Shown: positions 18,867 to 27,998 of the stretch, piece after piece | How positions within the stretch are numbered: the first letter of the stretch is position 1 | Layout: every line of letters starts with the position of its first letter | DNA from: an uncultured Mucilaginibacter sp. | GTDB taxonomy: Bacteria > Bacteroidota > Bacteroidia > Sphingobacteriales > Sphingobacteriaceae | Direction of reading: 5' to 3' | DNA length: 64,000 nt | Assembly: GCA_903891475.1 (NCBI GenBank) | Contig: CAITEP010000012.1 | Coordinates: 62,001-126,000, forward strand | The notes under the pieces: model-generated | Databases searched by the model: none | What the model was told of the DNA's origin: nothing | The model's input: the letters and a program-made list of their open reading frames with translations, nothing else | Program-made: the position numbers and the translations under genes

Positions 18867-19271
18867 ATGATTAAAGACCTTCCTGAAAATATAGTTAAGG
18901 ACATTGCCATAGCCGTTGCCCTCGAAAAAGAAAGTGCCGAGACTAAATTATGGTATGTGTATTTAATTAACCTTAAAAATCAGGCTATTGAGAATGTTTT
19001 GGTTACATCAAAAGGGTATGGCGAAAAAGACGGCGTTGCAGTAAAGACCTCTGTTTTACGGCATATGTTCCCTATAGTGGAAGGAAATTCCTCTAAACTG
19101 ATTGAACCCATTGATGAGCAAACTTTTGGGCTTAATAATGAATACTGGCTCAGCTTTTATATAGGGAAAGATATATTCGACAAAAAATTTATTTTTCTGC
19201 CCGAAAGCATTGTTGAATTAAACTTTATTAAGCTACCAATTTTGAATAAAGTTGGGGTGATGATTCGATAA
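18867..19271 (+). CDS. Small conserved protein of unknown function
   Basis: A 134-residue soluble protein with no signal peptide and no membrane segment. It contains the sequence pieces LPENIVKDIAIAV, NVLVTSKGYGEKDG, VKTSVLRHMF and GLNNEYWLSFYIG, and ends in VGVMIR. I recall close relatives in Sphingobacteriia genomes, sometimes labelled as a phenylalanyl-tRNA synthetase subunit. That label is not supported here: the protein is far too short and no class II synthetase motif is present. It lies 45 bases after topA on the same strand and may be co-transcribed. Function unknown. Confidence 0.75.
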   Translation: MIKDLPENIVKDIAIAVALEKESAETKLWYVYLINLKNQAIENVLVTSKGYGEKDGVAVKTSVLRHMFPIVEGNSSKLIEPIDEQTFGLNNEYWLSFYIGKDIFDKKFIFLPESIVELNFIKLPILNKVGVMIR

Positions 19272-19347
19272 AAAATTTCCACCTACCGTATTATATATCT
19301 CCCTAAATTATTTCTATAAAATCATAAAAAACCTTGCCTGAATTTTG

Positions 19348-19385
19348 TTTTATTGATAAATAAATAATTAGTTTTATCAATAAAA
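19348..19385 (+). promoter_or_regulatory. 13-bp palindrome upstream of the alpha-2-macroglobulin gene
   Basis: TTTTATTGATAAA at 19348-19360 is exactly complementary to 19373-19385, with a 12-base loop. The right arm ends 11 bases before the ATG at 19397. It may be an operator for a dimeric regulator or a 5'-leader stem-loop affecting translation. The symmetry is seen; the function is a guess. Confidence 0.5.
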
Positions 19386-19396
19386 TTAATCTAACC

Positions 19397-22300
19397 ATGG
19401 CTAACCTAAACAACCTATTCCTTGTTAAAAAAAAGGTATTTGTTATTGGCATTTTACTAACTTGTTTTCTTGTTTCAATTTTTTTGTTGTTGCGTGGTCG
19501 CCAAAGTACTACAATCGATTCGGCATTCAGTAAATACATTGAATCGTACACAACAGGTATAATTTCAAAGGAAAGTACCATCAAAATCAGGCTGGCTAGT
19601 GATGTGGTTACCAGTCATACCCAAAACGACCAATTGGCCGATGATATTTTTGATTTTTCGCCAGCGGTTAAAGGTAAAACCTATTGGATTGATGCAAGAA
19701 CCATTGTATTCAAACCTGATACAAAATTTGACCCTGATAAAAGTTATAAAGCTAGTTTTAAACTTGGCAAACTAGTTAAGGTTCCAGATAATTTAGAAAA
19801 TTTTAAATTCGGCTTTGAAACTATTAAACCTGATTACACAGTTTCCTTCAACGGTCTCCAAACCGCTACCAATTATTCAACGGATAAAATGAAGCTAACC
19901 GGCTTTATTCAAACCGCTGATGATGAGGACGCTGCCGCTATCGAAAAAATATTAAAAACTGATTTTGTTACACCAGTAAATATCACCTGGCAACATAATA
20001 GCCTTACCAAAACCCATTCCTTCACTATCAATCAGTTATTAAGAGCTAATAATCAGGTAAATGTATTAAAGTTGAGCTGGGATGGCAGCCCTATTAATGT
20101 TGATAAAAAAGGTAATCAAGATTTTGTGATTCCAGCCATTGGTGACTTTAAAGTTTTGGATATTAAAGCCGTTCAAGACCAAGACCAGTTTGTATTGGTT
20201 CAGTTTTCGGATGCCATAAAGGTTGGTCAGGAGTTAAATGGATTAATCACCATTAGCAATGTAAGTAACCCTTCATACACTATTGAAGGCAGTATGGTAA
20301 AAGTTTATTCGCCCGAGCGTTTGGATGGCAGTTTTGCGGTCACGGTTAATGAAGGGGTAGAAAACATCTCCGGACAAAAAATAAGAACAGCCTATTCGGC
20401 AAATGTATTATTTGAGAATAAACTACCAAAGGTGAACATACCGGGCAAAGGCGTTATACTACCTGATGCGGGTAAACTAACCATGCCATTTGAGGCGGTG
20501 AACCTAAAAGCGGTAGATGTAAGCATTATTAAGATTTATGAAAACAATGTACCACAATACTTTCAAAATAATGGATTTGATGGCGAGGATGAATTAAGGC
20601 ACGTTGGTAAGCCTGTGGTACAAAAAACCATTAGGCTTGATGAAGATAAGAGTGTAAACCTAAACAAAAAGAACAGGTTTATGCTTGATATTGACCATTT
20701 ATTGCGTACCGAACCCGGCGCTATTTACCGAGTAATTATAGGTTTCAGAAAAGAATATTCCATTTATAACTGTAAAGTAGGCGGTCCGGTTTTAAAAGGC
20801 AGCAATGATTATGAGGATGATGAATACGGCGGTTATTCGAACAATTCGGCCAAGGTAAGTGATGAGGATGATGAATTTTGGTCCAAATATGATAGCTACT
20901 ACCCGGAAGGCTATACCTGGAGCGAAAAAGACGACCCATGTACCAATTCCTATTTTACCAAGAGTCGCTGGGCTACCCGAAATATCATAGCATCAAACAT
21001 TGGCTTGATTGCCAAACGCGGCAATGATAATAGTATGGTAATTGCGGTAACCAATATATTAACCGCAAAGCCAATGAGTGGCGTGGAGTTACAATTCCTC
21101 GATTTTCAAAAGCAGTTAATGTACAAAACCACCTCTGATGGGGATGGTTTCGCGAAGTTCATACTGAAACGTAAACCTTATTTATTGGTAGCAAAATCAG
21201 GCAAGGAACGTGGCTATTTAAAGTTGGATGATGGCGGCTCGCTCCCACTGTCCCGATTTAATGTAGGCGGAGAGCAAATTCAAAATGGATTAAAGGGATT
21301 TTTATATGGCGAGCGTGGCGTGTGGCGACCAGGCGATTCTATCTACGTGACTTTTATGCTGGAGGATAAATTGAAAAGTTTACCGGCTGATCACCCTGTA
21401 CAATTTGAACTGCATGCGCCAGATGGTAAATTATATCATCAAATAATACAAACAACGGGTATTGATGGCTTTTACAGTTTCCATACCGCTACCGATTTAT
21501 CGGCACCTACCGGCAATTGGTTGGCAAAAGTTAAAGTTGGCGGCGCGGTTTTCGAAAAAAACATCAAGGTTGAAACCATTATGCCGAATCGCTTAAAAAT
21601 TGGTCTAACTTTTAATGGAGCAACTCAATTAACCAAAGGCGGTGGTTTAAGCGGGACTTTAACCAGTCAGTGGTTGTTTGGAGGCACGGCTCAAAATTTA
21701 AAAGCTAAGATTGATGCCTTTTTAACCTCGCAAAAAACAAGTTTTAAAGGATTTGATGATTATGTTTTTGATGACCCTACCCTGGCCTTCAATACCCAGA
21801 CCGCTACCATTTTTGATAGCAGGCTGGATGCCGAAGGAAAAGCCTCGGTAAATACCAACATTAATGTAGAGAAACAGGCTCCTGGTCAGCTAAGAGCCAA
21901 CTTCTTAGTTAAGGTATTTGAGCCGGGTGGTAATTTCAGCATACAATCAAGCAGTATGCCTTATAATGTTTACCCGGGCTATGTAGGTATAAAAACGCCT
22001 AAGGGAAGCGACTTATCGGGCATGTTGGTTACCGATAAAAACCATGTAATTCAAATTGCCGATGTGGATGTGAATGGAAAGCTATTATCAGGCTCTAGGT
22101 ATGTTGAACTGGAGCTTTATAAAATACAATGGCGTTGGTGGTGGGATGAAACAGGCGATGAAATGAGCAATTTTACGCAAGACAGGTATAATAAGCTCAT
22201 AAAATCGGAACGGATTCGTGTTAACGAAGGTACAGCCAATTATATATTGCATGTCAACAAAAATGATTGGGGCAGGTATTTGATAAAAGTAAAAGACCCT

Positions 22301-24994
22301 GTCACCGGGCATTCAACAGGTAAAATATTTTATGCCGATTGGCCTAATTGGTCGGAACGATTGCAACAAAATAACCCTACCGAGGCTGCCATGCTTTCTT
22401 TTACTGCCGATAAAACAAATTATAAAGTTGGCGAAGAAGCTACCCTCACCATACCTACCATGAGCGATGGTAGGGCTTTGATAAGTATTGAAAACGGAAG
22501 CAATATTTTAAGCACCAATTGGATTGATACCAAAAAAGGTGAAACCCGCTATCGCTTCAAAATTGAAGAAAACATGGCACCCAACGTTTTTGTAAACGTT
22601 ACCTTGCTTCAAAAACATTCGCAAACGGTGAACGATTTGCCAATCAGGATGTATGGCGCCATTCCTTTAGGTGTTGAAAACCCGGAAACGATACTGAAAC
22701 CAATTATATCCATGCCTAACCAAATTAGGCCTCAAACGCCATCGTCCATCACTGTATCGGAAGCATCGGGAAAAGAAATGACCTATAGCATTGCCATTGT
22801 AGATGAAGGTTTGTTAGATATCACCAATTTTAAAACCCCCGACCCGCACACCGCTTTTTACGCTCGGGAAGCTTTGGGTGTAAAAACCTGGGATTTATTT
22901 GATTATGTTATAGGTGCCTTTGGTGGTGGTTTAGAGCGTATTTTAAGCATTGGTGGCGATGGTACTGCCGGCACTAACCATAATGTATCGGTGAACCGAT
23001 TTAAGCCTGTGGTGAAGTTTTTGGGACCATTCCATTTAGGTCGTGGGGATAAGCAAACCCATTCCTTCACCTTGCCCGAATATATTGGCACGGTTAAAGC
23101 CATGGTAATAGCAGGGCATAACGGAGGCTATGGCTTTGCCGATAAATATGTTACGGTTAAAAAACCTTTGATGATTTTGGCTACACTGCCAAGAGTACTT
23201 GGGCCGGCAGAACAAATAAAACTACCAGTTACGGTTTTCGCGTTGGAGAACAAGATTAAAAATGTAACCCTGCAGGTACAATCAAATACCTTTAGTAATT
23301 TGAATGGCAACAATACCAAAACCATAAGCTTCGATAAGCCGGGCGACCAACTGGTAACTTTTGACTTAAACGTGAAAGACTTTGTTGGTGTGGGTAATGT
23401 TAAAATAGTCGCTAAAAGTGGTAACGAAACAGCCGTATATACCGTTGCCCTCAATGTGCGCAACCCTAACCCGCCTATTACCAAAATTTTAGAAAAGGAA
23501 CTGAATCCGGGCGAAGGTTGGAATCCATCCTATACCGCAATTGGGGTGAATGGCACCAATAAAGCCACACTGGAGGTTAGTTCAATCCCTGCCCTTAACC
23601 TAGGCAAGCGCTTAAACTACTTAATTGAATACCCTTATGGTTGTGTGGAGCAAACTACCTCCGCAGCATTTCCGCAACTGTTTTTAGACCAATTGCTTGA
23701 CCTTACAGACCGCCAAAAAGCGGATGCCGAACGCAATATCAAGGCTACCATTAATCGCTTGAACGGCTTTCAGGTGAGTGGTGGCGGATTATCCTACTGG
23801 CCAGGAGGCGGCGAACCAGATGAATGGGGTACCAATTATGCAGGGCATTTTATGTTAGAGGCACAGGCTAAAGGCTATAGTTTACCATTGGGCTTTTTAG
23901 AGCAATGGAAAACCTATCAAAAACAAAAAGCGTTGACCTGGGCACCTGATACCCGCAGCTTTTATGGTTCCGATTTGACCCAAGCTTACAGGTTATACCT
24001 ACTGGCAATGGCGCGTGCACCCGAACTTGGTGCCATGAACCGTTTAAAAGAGTTTAAATACCTGAGTATTGAGGCACGCTGGCGTTTGGCGGCTGCTTAT
24101 AAAATGGCTGGTCAGCCCGAAACTGGTTTGCAAATGGTAGCTGGCTTACCTCTCACCATAAAACCATACAATAGCTTGTACGGTACTTTTGGCTCCGATT
24201 TAAGGGATGAAGCCATGATTTTAGAAACCTTGACCTTACTAGGTCAGCAACAAAAAGCTGCTGGCTTATTACGCACGGTAGCGAGCCGACTTTCGCAGGA
24301 TGATTGGTATAGTACCCAAACTACCGCCTATACGTTGCTGTCAATAGCAAAATATTGTGGTAAAAATAAAAGCGGTGCCAAGTTGGTATTTAATTATCAG
24401 GCTGGCAGTAATAAAGCTGGCGTAAATTCCGGTTCTTATATATGGCAATCAGCCATTTCAGCCAGCGGAGGCAGGGTAAGCATTAAAAACAATGGCGGTA
24501 ATAAATCGTATATCCGTTTAATACAGCAAGGGCAGCCATCATCTGGTCAGGATATTACCACCAATATTAACCCCGATGTTTTACGCATGAGTGTAAGCTT
24601 TGCTACCCTAACAGGTAAGGAGTTAGACCCAACGAAATTGACCCAAGGAACTGATTTTGTAGCAAAGGTAACCATCAAAAACCCGGGCTTACGGAGCGAT
24701 TATCAAAATATGGCACTTACCCAAATATTTCCATCAGGCTGGGAAATATTAAATAGTAGGATGACAGAAACTGAAGATGCCTTTACCCCTTCGGCATCTG
24801 ATTACAGGGATATACGCGATGACCGTGTATACACCTATTTTGGTTTGCCGCAAAACAAGGAGGTAACCTATTATGTGATGCTAAACGCCGCCTATGCTGG
24901 TAAATATTATATGCCAGCGGTTTATTGCGAAGCGATGTATAACCATGCTATTAGCGCATTGATAAAAGGGCAATGGGTGGAAGTGGTGAAGTAG
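19397..24994 (+). CDS. Bacterial alpha-2-macroglobulin with thioester motif
   Basis: Giant periplasmic protease-trapping protein, thought to protect the envelope from foreign proteases. An N-terminal hydrophobic anchor (about residues 13-33) is followed by MG-type beta domains. The MG2-like segment with GVWRPGDSIYVTFML lies near residue 645, a bait-region zone follows, and then the A2M domain. The thioester motif CVEQ is intact (Cys1416-Gln1419), followed by the alpha/alpha toroid TED domain. Length, 1865 residues, is typical of the Bacteroidota type. No lipobox Cys is convincing, so it appears to be anchored by its N-terminal helix. pbpC, its usual genomic partner, lies about 3 kb downstream on the same strand, beyond the blaI/M56 pair and a glycosyltransferase. 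Confidence 0.93.
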   Translation: MANLNNLFLVKKKVFVIGILLTCFLVSIFLLLRGRQSTTIDSAFSKYIESYTTGIISKESTIKIRLASDVVTSHTQNDQLADDIFDFSPAVKGKTYWIDARTIVFKPDTKFDPDKSYKASFKLGKLVKVPDNLENFKFGFETIKPDYTVSFNGLQTATNYSTDKMKLTGFIQTADDEDAAAIEKILKTDFVTPVNITWQHNSLTKTHSFTINQLLRANNQVNVLKLSWDGSPINVDKKGNQDFVIPAIGDFKVLDIKAVQDQDQFVLVQFSDAIKVGQELNGLITISNVSNPSYTIEGSMVKVYSPERLDGSFAVTVNEGVENISGQKIRTAYSANVLFENKLPKVNIPGKGVILPDAGKLTMPFEAVNLKAVDVSIIKIYENNVPQYFQNNGFDGEDELRHVGKPVVQKTIRLDEDKSVNLNKKNRFMLDIDHLLRTEPGAIYRVIIGFRKEYSIYNCKVGGPVLKGSNDYEDDEYGGYSNNSAKVSDEDDEFWSKYDSYYPEGYTWSEKDDPCTNSYFTKSRWATRNIIASNIGLIAKRGNDNSMVIAVTNILTAKPMSGVELQFLDFQKQLMYKTTSDGDGFAKFILKRKPYLLVAKSGKERGYLKLDDGGSLPLSRFNVGGEQIQNGLKGFLYGERGVWRPGDSIYVTFMLEDKLKSLPADHPVQFELHAPDGKLYHQIIQTTGIDGFYSFHTATDLSAPTGNWLAKVKVGGAVFEKNIKVETIMPNRLKIGLTFNGATQLTKGGGLSGTLTSQWLFGGTAQNLKAKIDAFLTSQKTSFKGFDDYVFDDPTLAFNTQTATIFDSRLDAEGKASVNTNINVEKQAPGQLRANFLVKVFEPGGNFSIQSSSMPYNVYPGYVGIKTPKGSDLSGMLVTDKNHVIQIADVDVNGKLLSGSRYVELELYKIQWRWWWDETGDEMSNFTQDRYNKLIKSERIRVNEGTANYILHVNKNDWGRYLIKVKDPVTGHSTGKIFYADWPNWSERLQQNNPTEAAMLSFTADKTNYKVGEEATLTIPTMSDGRALISIENGSNILSTNWIDTKKGETRYRFKIEENMAPNVFVNVTLLQKHSQTVNDLPIRMYGAIPLGVENPETILKPIISMPNQIRPQTPSSITVSEASGKEMTYSIAIVDEGLLDITNFKTPDPHTAFYAREALGVKTWDLFDYVIGAFGGGLERILSIGGDGTAGTNHNVSVNRFKPVVKFLGPFHLGRGDKQTHSFTLPEYIGTVKAMVIAGHNGGYGFADKYVTVKKPLMILATLPRVLGPAEQIKLPVTVFALENKIKNVTLQVQSNTFSNLNGNNTKTISFDKPGDQLVTFDLNVKDFVGVGNVKIVAKSGNETAVYTVALNVRNPNPPITKILEKELNPGEGWNPSYTAIGVNGTNKATLEVSSIPALNLGKRLNYLIEYPYGCVEQTTSAAFPQLFLDQLLDLTDRQKADAERNIKATINRLNGFQVSGGGLSYWPGGGEPDEWGTNYAGHFMLEAQAKGYSLPLGFLEQWKTYQKQKALTWAPDTRSFYGSDLTQAYRLYLLAMARAPELGAMNRLKEFKYLSIEARWRLAAAYKMAGQPETGLQMVAGLPLTIKPYNSLYGTFGSDLRDEAMILETLTLLGQQQKAAGLLRTVASRLSQDDWYSTQTTAYTLLSIAKYCGKNKSGAKLVFNYQAGSNKAGVNSGSYIWQSAISASGGRVSIKNNGGNKSYIRLIQQGQPSSGQDITTNINPDVLRMSVSFATLTGKELDPTKLTQGTDFVAKVTIKNPGLRSDYQNMALTQIFPSGWEILNSRMTETEDAFTPSASDYRDIRDDRVYTYFGLPQNKEVTYYVMLNAAYAGKYYMPAVYCEAMYNHAISALIKGQWVEVVK

Positions 24995-25011
24995 AAAATA
25001 TTTTAGAAATG

Positions 25012-25045
25012 CCTAATGCTTAAAGTAAAAGCTTCAAGCATTAGG
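25012..25045. terminator. Stem-loop after the alpha-2-macroglobulin gene
   Basis: CCTAATGCTT at 25012-25021 pairs perfectly with AAGCATTAGG at 25036-25045 around a 14-base loop, 17 bases after the stop codon. The following sequence is A-rich, not T-rich, on the + strand, so this may be an mRNA 3'-end stabiliser more than an intrinsic terminator. Confidence 0.45.
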
Positions 25046-25258
25046 TTAAAAAAGTACTTATAAAACTAAAGCCATCGAAACCATTATCGGCATAAAAAAA
25101 GCTAATTATAATACTTTTGTTGATAGTTTGATGAAGGAGTAACGTCACTTTAAGCCTATTTTCAAAACCAAGTTATCATCTATAGCAATTAAAAATCAAA
25201 TAGTTAATTCTACTATTATACTACGCAAATAGCTACCACAGAAATTTTACAAAATAAT

Positions 25259-25295
25259 TTTGCTTTTTATTTATTTTTTATTCTACATTTGTAGA
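25259..25295 (+). promoter_or_regulatory. blaI promoter overlapped by a BlaI/MecI-type operator
   Basis: TTTG at 25259-25262 and a perfect -7 box TACATTTG at 25284-25291 are 21 bases apart. Over the -7 box sits the palindrome TCTACA-TT-TGTAGA (25282-25295), which contains the TACAnnTGTA core known for BlaI/MecI operators. Binding there would block the promoter, giving negative autoregulation of blaI and the downstream M56 gene. The sequence match is direct; the control is inferred from the family. Confidence 0.7.
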
Positions 25296-25319
25296 GTAGA
25301 TTCTATAAAGATAGAGAAT

Positions 25320-25691
25320 ATGAAATTAACAGACGCCGAAGAACAATTAATGGATTTGATTTGGGAAAATGAAACCATCTATATGAAAGATATTATAGAT
25401 AGTTATCCCGAACCTAAACCTGCTCCTACCACCATTGCCACTTTATTAAAACGAATGCAAAACAAGGGCTTTGTTGGGTATAATTTAATGGGCAATTCGC
25501 GCCAATATTTTGCGCTGGTTAAAAAGAGCGATTATTTTTCAAAACATGTAAATGGCCTCATTAAGAACTTTTTTGGTAGTTCGGCTATGCAATTCGCTTC
25601 CTTTTTTACCAAGGAGACCAACCTGAGCACCAAAGAATTGGAAGCATTGAAAGAAATTGTTGAAAATGAAATAAACCGTAAAAAGCTATGA
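25320..25691 (+). CDS. BlaI/MecI/CopY-family transcriptional repressor
   Basis: Winged-helix repressor expected to bind the TACAnnTGTA palindrome at 25282-25295. It begins KLTDAEEQLMDLIWE, followed by the recognition-helix region PAPTTIATLLKRMQNKGFV, which fits the family pattern for DNA contact. The C-terminal half is a helical dimerisation domain. The ATG at 25320 gives 123 residues, the standard size; a TTG at 25260 would place 20 odd residues upstream and overlap the promoter. The stop overlaps the M56 gene start as ATGA. The partner is presumably the protease that inactivates this repressor. Confidence 0.9.
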   Translation: MKLTDAEEQLMDLIWENETIYMKDIIDSYPEPKPAPTTIATLLKRMQNKGFVGYNLMGNSRQYFALVKKSDYFSKHVNGLIKNFFGSSAMQFASFFTKETNLSTKELEALKEIVENEINRKKL

Positions 25692-27196
25692 TTACTTATT
25701 TTATAAACTCAACCCTTTGTTCGGCACTATTGCTGGCGGTTTATTATTTGTTTTTATACAATAAAACAACCTTTGTTTTTAATAGGTTTTATTTGTTGGC
25801 TATAATTGTGCTTTCCTATACCATACCCCTATTGTCTTTCAAACATTACCAAGCTCCAATACCTACCCCAAATATTGTAAGCAGTGTAACGGAAAGCATT
25901 CCTGACTATTCGGTCGCGCAGATAGATAAGGTTAATGTAAAAGCTGAAGTAACTAAAGAGCCTGTCAATTATCCGGTTTTTGTTTATGAAGCAGTTTTGG
26001 GTTTGTTGCTTATCAGATTTATCAAAAACTTGGTAACCATACTATTAACCCTTAAAAATGGCCTTAAAATTAAAAGCGACCAAAATAAAATAGTTTTGAT
26101 TAGTAAAAATTTAACCCCTCATACTTTTCTCAACTATATCATACTACCAAAAGCTGATTACCTAAACCTTATCATAGAACCTGAGATTTTAAAACACGAA
26201 ACTATTCACGCTAAACAATGGCATACCCTCGATGTTATTTTTATTGAATTGGTTCAATTATTTTGCTGGTTTAACCCAATTATTCCAATTCTAAAAATAG
26301 CCATACAAACTAACCACGAATTTATTGCCGATGAGGCAGTATTGCAACATACTAACAACCTAAACCTTTATCAAAACCTTTTAATCAGCAAATTGACACA
26401 ACCAAAAAATGTATCAATAAGCAGCCAGTTCACTTATTCCCTAACCAAAAAACGATTAATTATGATGACCAAAACCACCACAAAAATGGCCCAATTACTT
26501 AGCAAATTGGCCATAGTACCCATTTTGATAGCTGCATTCATGTTATTTAGTAAAAAAACTGAAGCACAAACTGAACCTAATTCAAAAACTGAAGTAGGTA
26601 CTAAAAATAACATAAAGGAAACTAATACGCATCTGAGGGAGACAAAAAAATTAAATTATTCAATGCCTAAATATCCGCATACAATGGAGGGTGTATCAGA
26701 TGATGAGTTAAAAAAGTATGCTGGAATTGTCCAAAAATACCTGGATAAAATATATAAAGATAAAAAATACATCATTGAAGCAAGGATAAGTGATGATGAT
26801 AAATCTATACTAGAGCCCATTTTTAAAAAGATGAATTTGAAGCAACAAAAAGAGCAAAATATAAATTTCAGCTATTTGTCAATTTCTTTAAAACCTCTAA
26901 AACCAGATGCTGCTCAAATAGAAAAATGGAAAAACCCCAAATTTTGTGGCCTTTGGATTGATGGTAAAAAAGTTGAAAACAATGTCTTAAATAATTATAA
27001 ACCTGAAGATTTTGATGATTATTCTCAATCTAGATTAACAAAATATGCTAAATACCACGATAAATATAAGTTTCAAGTAAATTTAATGACAGTTGATTAT
27101 TTTAACAAGTTTAGAGAGGATATATATAACCATAGGTTTGATAGCAATGTTGGATTTAACCTTGGCAACAAACCCAAATTTGCAAAAAGTCTATAA
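25688..27196 (+). CDS. M56-family (BlaR1-like) membrane metallopeptidase
   Basis: Predicted membrane sensor-protease that cleaves or inactivates the BlaI-type repressor. Hydrophobic segments lie at about residues 5-22, 32-48 and 97-120, before the zinc motif HETIHAKQWH (His170-Glu171, His174), with NHEFIADEAVL downstream. A further hydrophobic segment near 275-290 leads into an extracytoplasmic tail of about 210 residues. That tail has no penicillin-binding SxxK/KTG set and no TonB or carboxypeptidase-like domain I recognise, so the signal sensed is unknown and need not be a beta-lactam. Start overlaps blaI by four bases. A strong terminator follows at 27208-27245. Confidence 0.85.
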   Translation: MITYFINSTLCSALLLAVYYLFLYNKTTFVFNRFYLLAIIVLSYTIPLLSFKHYQAPIPTPNIVSSVTESIPDYSVAQIDKVNVKAEVTKEPVNYPVFVYEAVLGLLLIRFIKNLVTILLTLKNGLKIKSDQNKIVLISKNLTPHTFLNYIILPKADYLNLIIEPEILKHETIHAKQWHTLDVIFIELVQLFCWFNPIIPILKIAIQTNHEFIADEAVLQHTNNLNLYQNLLISKLTQPKNVSISSQFTYSLTKKRLIMMTKTTTKMAQLLSKLAIVPILIAAFMLFSKKTEAQTEPNSKTEVGTKNNIKETNTHLRETKKLNYSMPKYPHTMEGVSDDELKKYAGIVQKYLDKIYKDKKYIIEARISDDDKSILEPIFKKMNLKQQKEQNINFSYLSISLKPLKPDAAQIEKWKNPKFCGLWIDGKKVENNVLNNYKPEDFDDYSQSRLTKYAKYHDKYKFQVNLMTVDYFNKFREDIYNHRFDSNVGFNLGNKPKFAKSL

Positions 27197-27207
27197 TGTA
27201 TTTTACA

Positions 27208-27245
27208 CCCCGCTTTTGAGGTTCATATTAAAAGGCGGGGTTTTT
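27208..27245 (+). terminator. Rho-independent terminator after the M56 gene
   Basis: CCCCGC-TTTT (27208-27217) pairs with AAAA-G-GCGGGG (27230-27240, one bulged G), followed by TTTTT at 27241-27245. The GC-rich stem with T tail is a textbook intrinsic terminator in this AT-rich genome. It separates the blaI/M56 pair from the convergent glycosyltransferase. Confidence 0.85.
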
Positions 27246-27267
27246 ATCATAAATACAAGTTGCTATC

Positions 27268-27990
27268 TTAGCTTTTAAATAATCCATATTTCAAAATACA
27301 GTAAATAGCCCTAACGCCGTCTTTCCAGCCTATTTTTTTGCCTTCCTCATAGGTACGACCGTAATAGGATATGCCAACCTCATAAATCCTAATTTTTGGC
27401 AGACGGGCAATTTTTTGGGTTACCTCCGGTTCAAAGCCAAAACGTTTTTCGGTTAGGTGGATGGATTGTATCAGCTTGGTATTAAATAGCTTGTAACAAG
27501 TTTCCATATCAGTCAGGTTAAGGTTACTAAACAAATTAGATGCAAATGTAAGCATGTGGTTACCGATGGAATGCCAAAAGAAAAGGATACGGTGCGGGTT
27601 ATTCCCCATAAACCTGGAACCATAAACTACATCGGCATAGCCATTAAAAACCGGTTTAAGCAGGTCGTTATATTCCTCCGGGTCATATTCTAAATCGGCA
27701 TCCTGAATTACCAGATAGTCGCCAGTGGCTTTAGCAATGCCAGTATGCAAGGCGGCACCCTTACCACTGTTAACTTCATGTTTATAATATTTTATTTCGA
27801 GATTGGGATTATTTTTTTGATAAGTAAGAATAGCGTTTTCAGTGTCATCAGATGAGCAGTCGTTTACAATAATTACCTCTTTTTTGATATTGTTTATCAA
27901 ATTAACTGCTTTAATTTTATTCAAAATCAAATGAATGGTGTTACCTTCGTTATAGGCGGGAATAATTATTGATAACTTTTCTATCGTCAT
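27268..27990 (-). CDS. Family 2 glycosyltransferase, dolichol-phosphate-mannose-synthase-like
   Basis: Probably transfers a hexose from a nucleotide sugar to a polyprenyl phosphate. [17 protein letters not shown] at the N-terminus, [28 protein letters not shown] and the metal-binding QDADLEYDP are the DPM1-like GT-A motifs. GSRF and DMETCYKLF complete the signature. It has no C-terminal membrane helices, matching the short soluble form (240 residues). Its start codon is only eight bases from the divergent pbpC ATG, so each promoter must lie inside the other gene. It interrupts the region between the alpha-2-macroglobulin and pbpC genes. Confidence 0.88.
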   Translation of the reverse strand: MTIEKLSIIIPAYNEGNTIHLILNKIKAVNLINNIKKEVIIVNDCSSDDTENAILTYQKNNPNLEIKYYKHEVNSGKGAALHTGIAKATGDYLVIQDADLEYDPEEYNDLLKPVFNGYADVVYGSRFMGNNPHRILFFWHSIGNHMLTFASNLFSNLNLTDMETCYKLFNTKLIQSIHLTEKRFGFEPEVTQKIARLPKIRIYEVGISYYGRTYEEGKKIGWKDGVRAIYCILKYGLFKS

Positions 27991-27998
27991 TTCAATTA

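Noticed and set aside
25071..25142. Short in-frame stretch (KAIETIIGIKK..., ending SLMKE and a stop) upstream of blaI
   Set aside because: It reads like the end of a coding sequence but has no start codon and only about 25 codons; too little to call a pseudogene.
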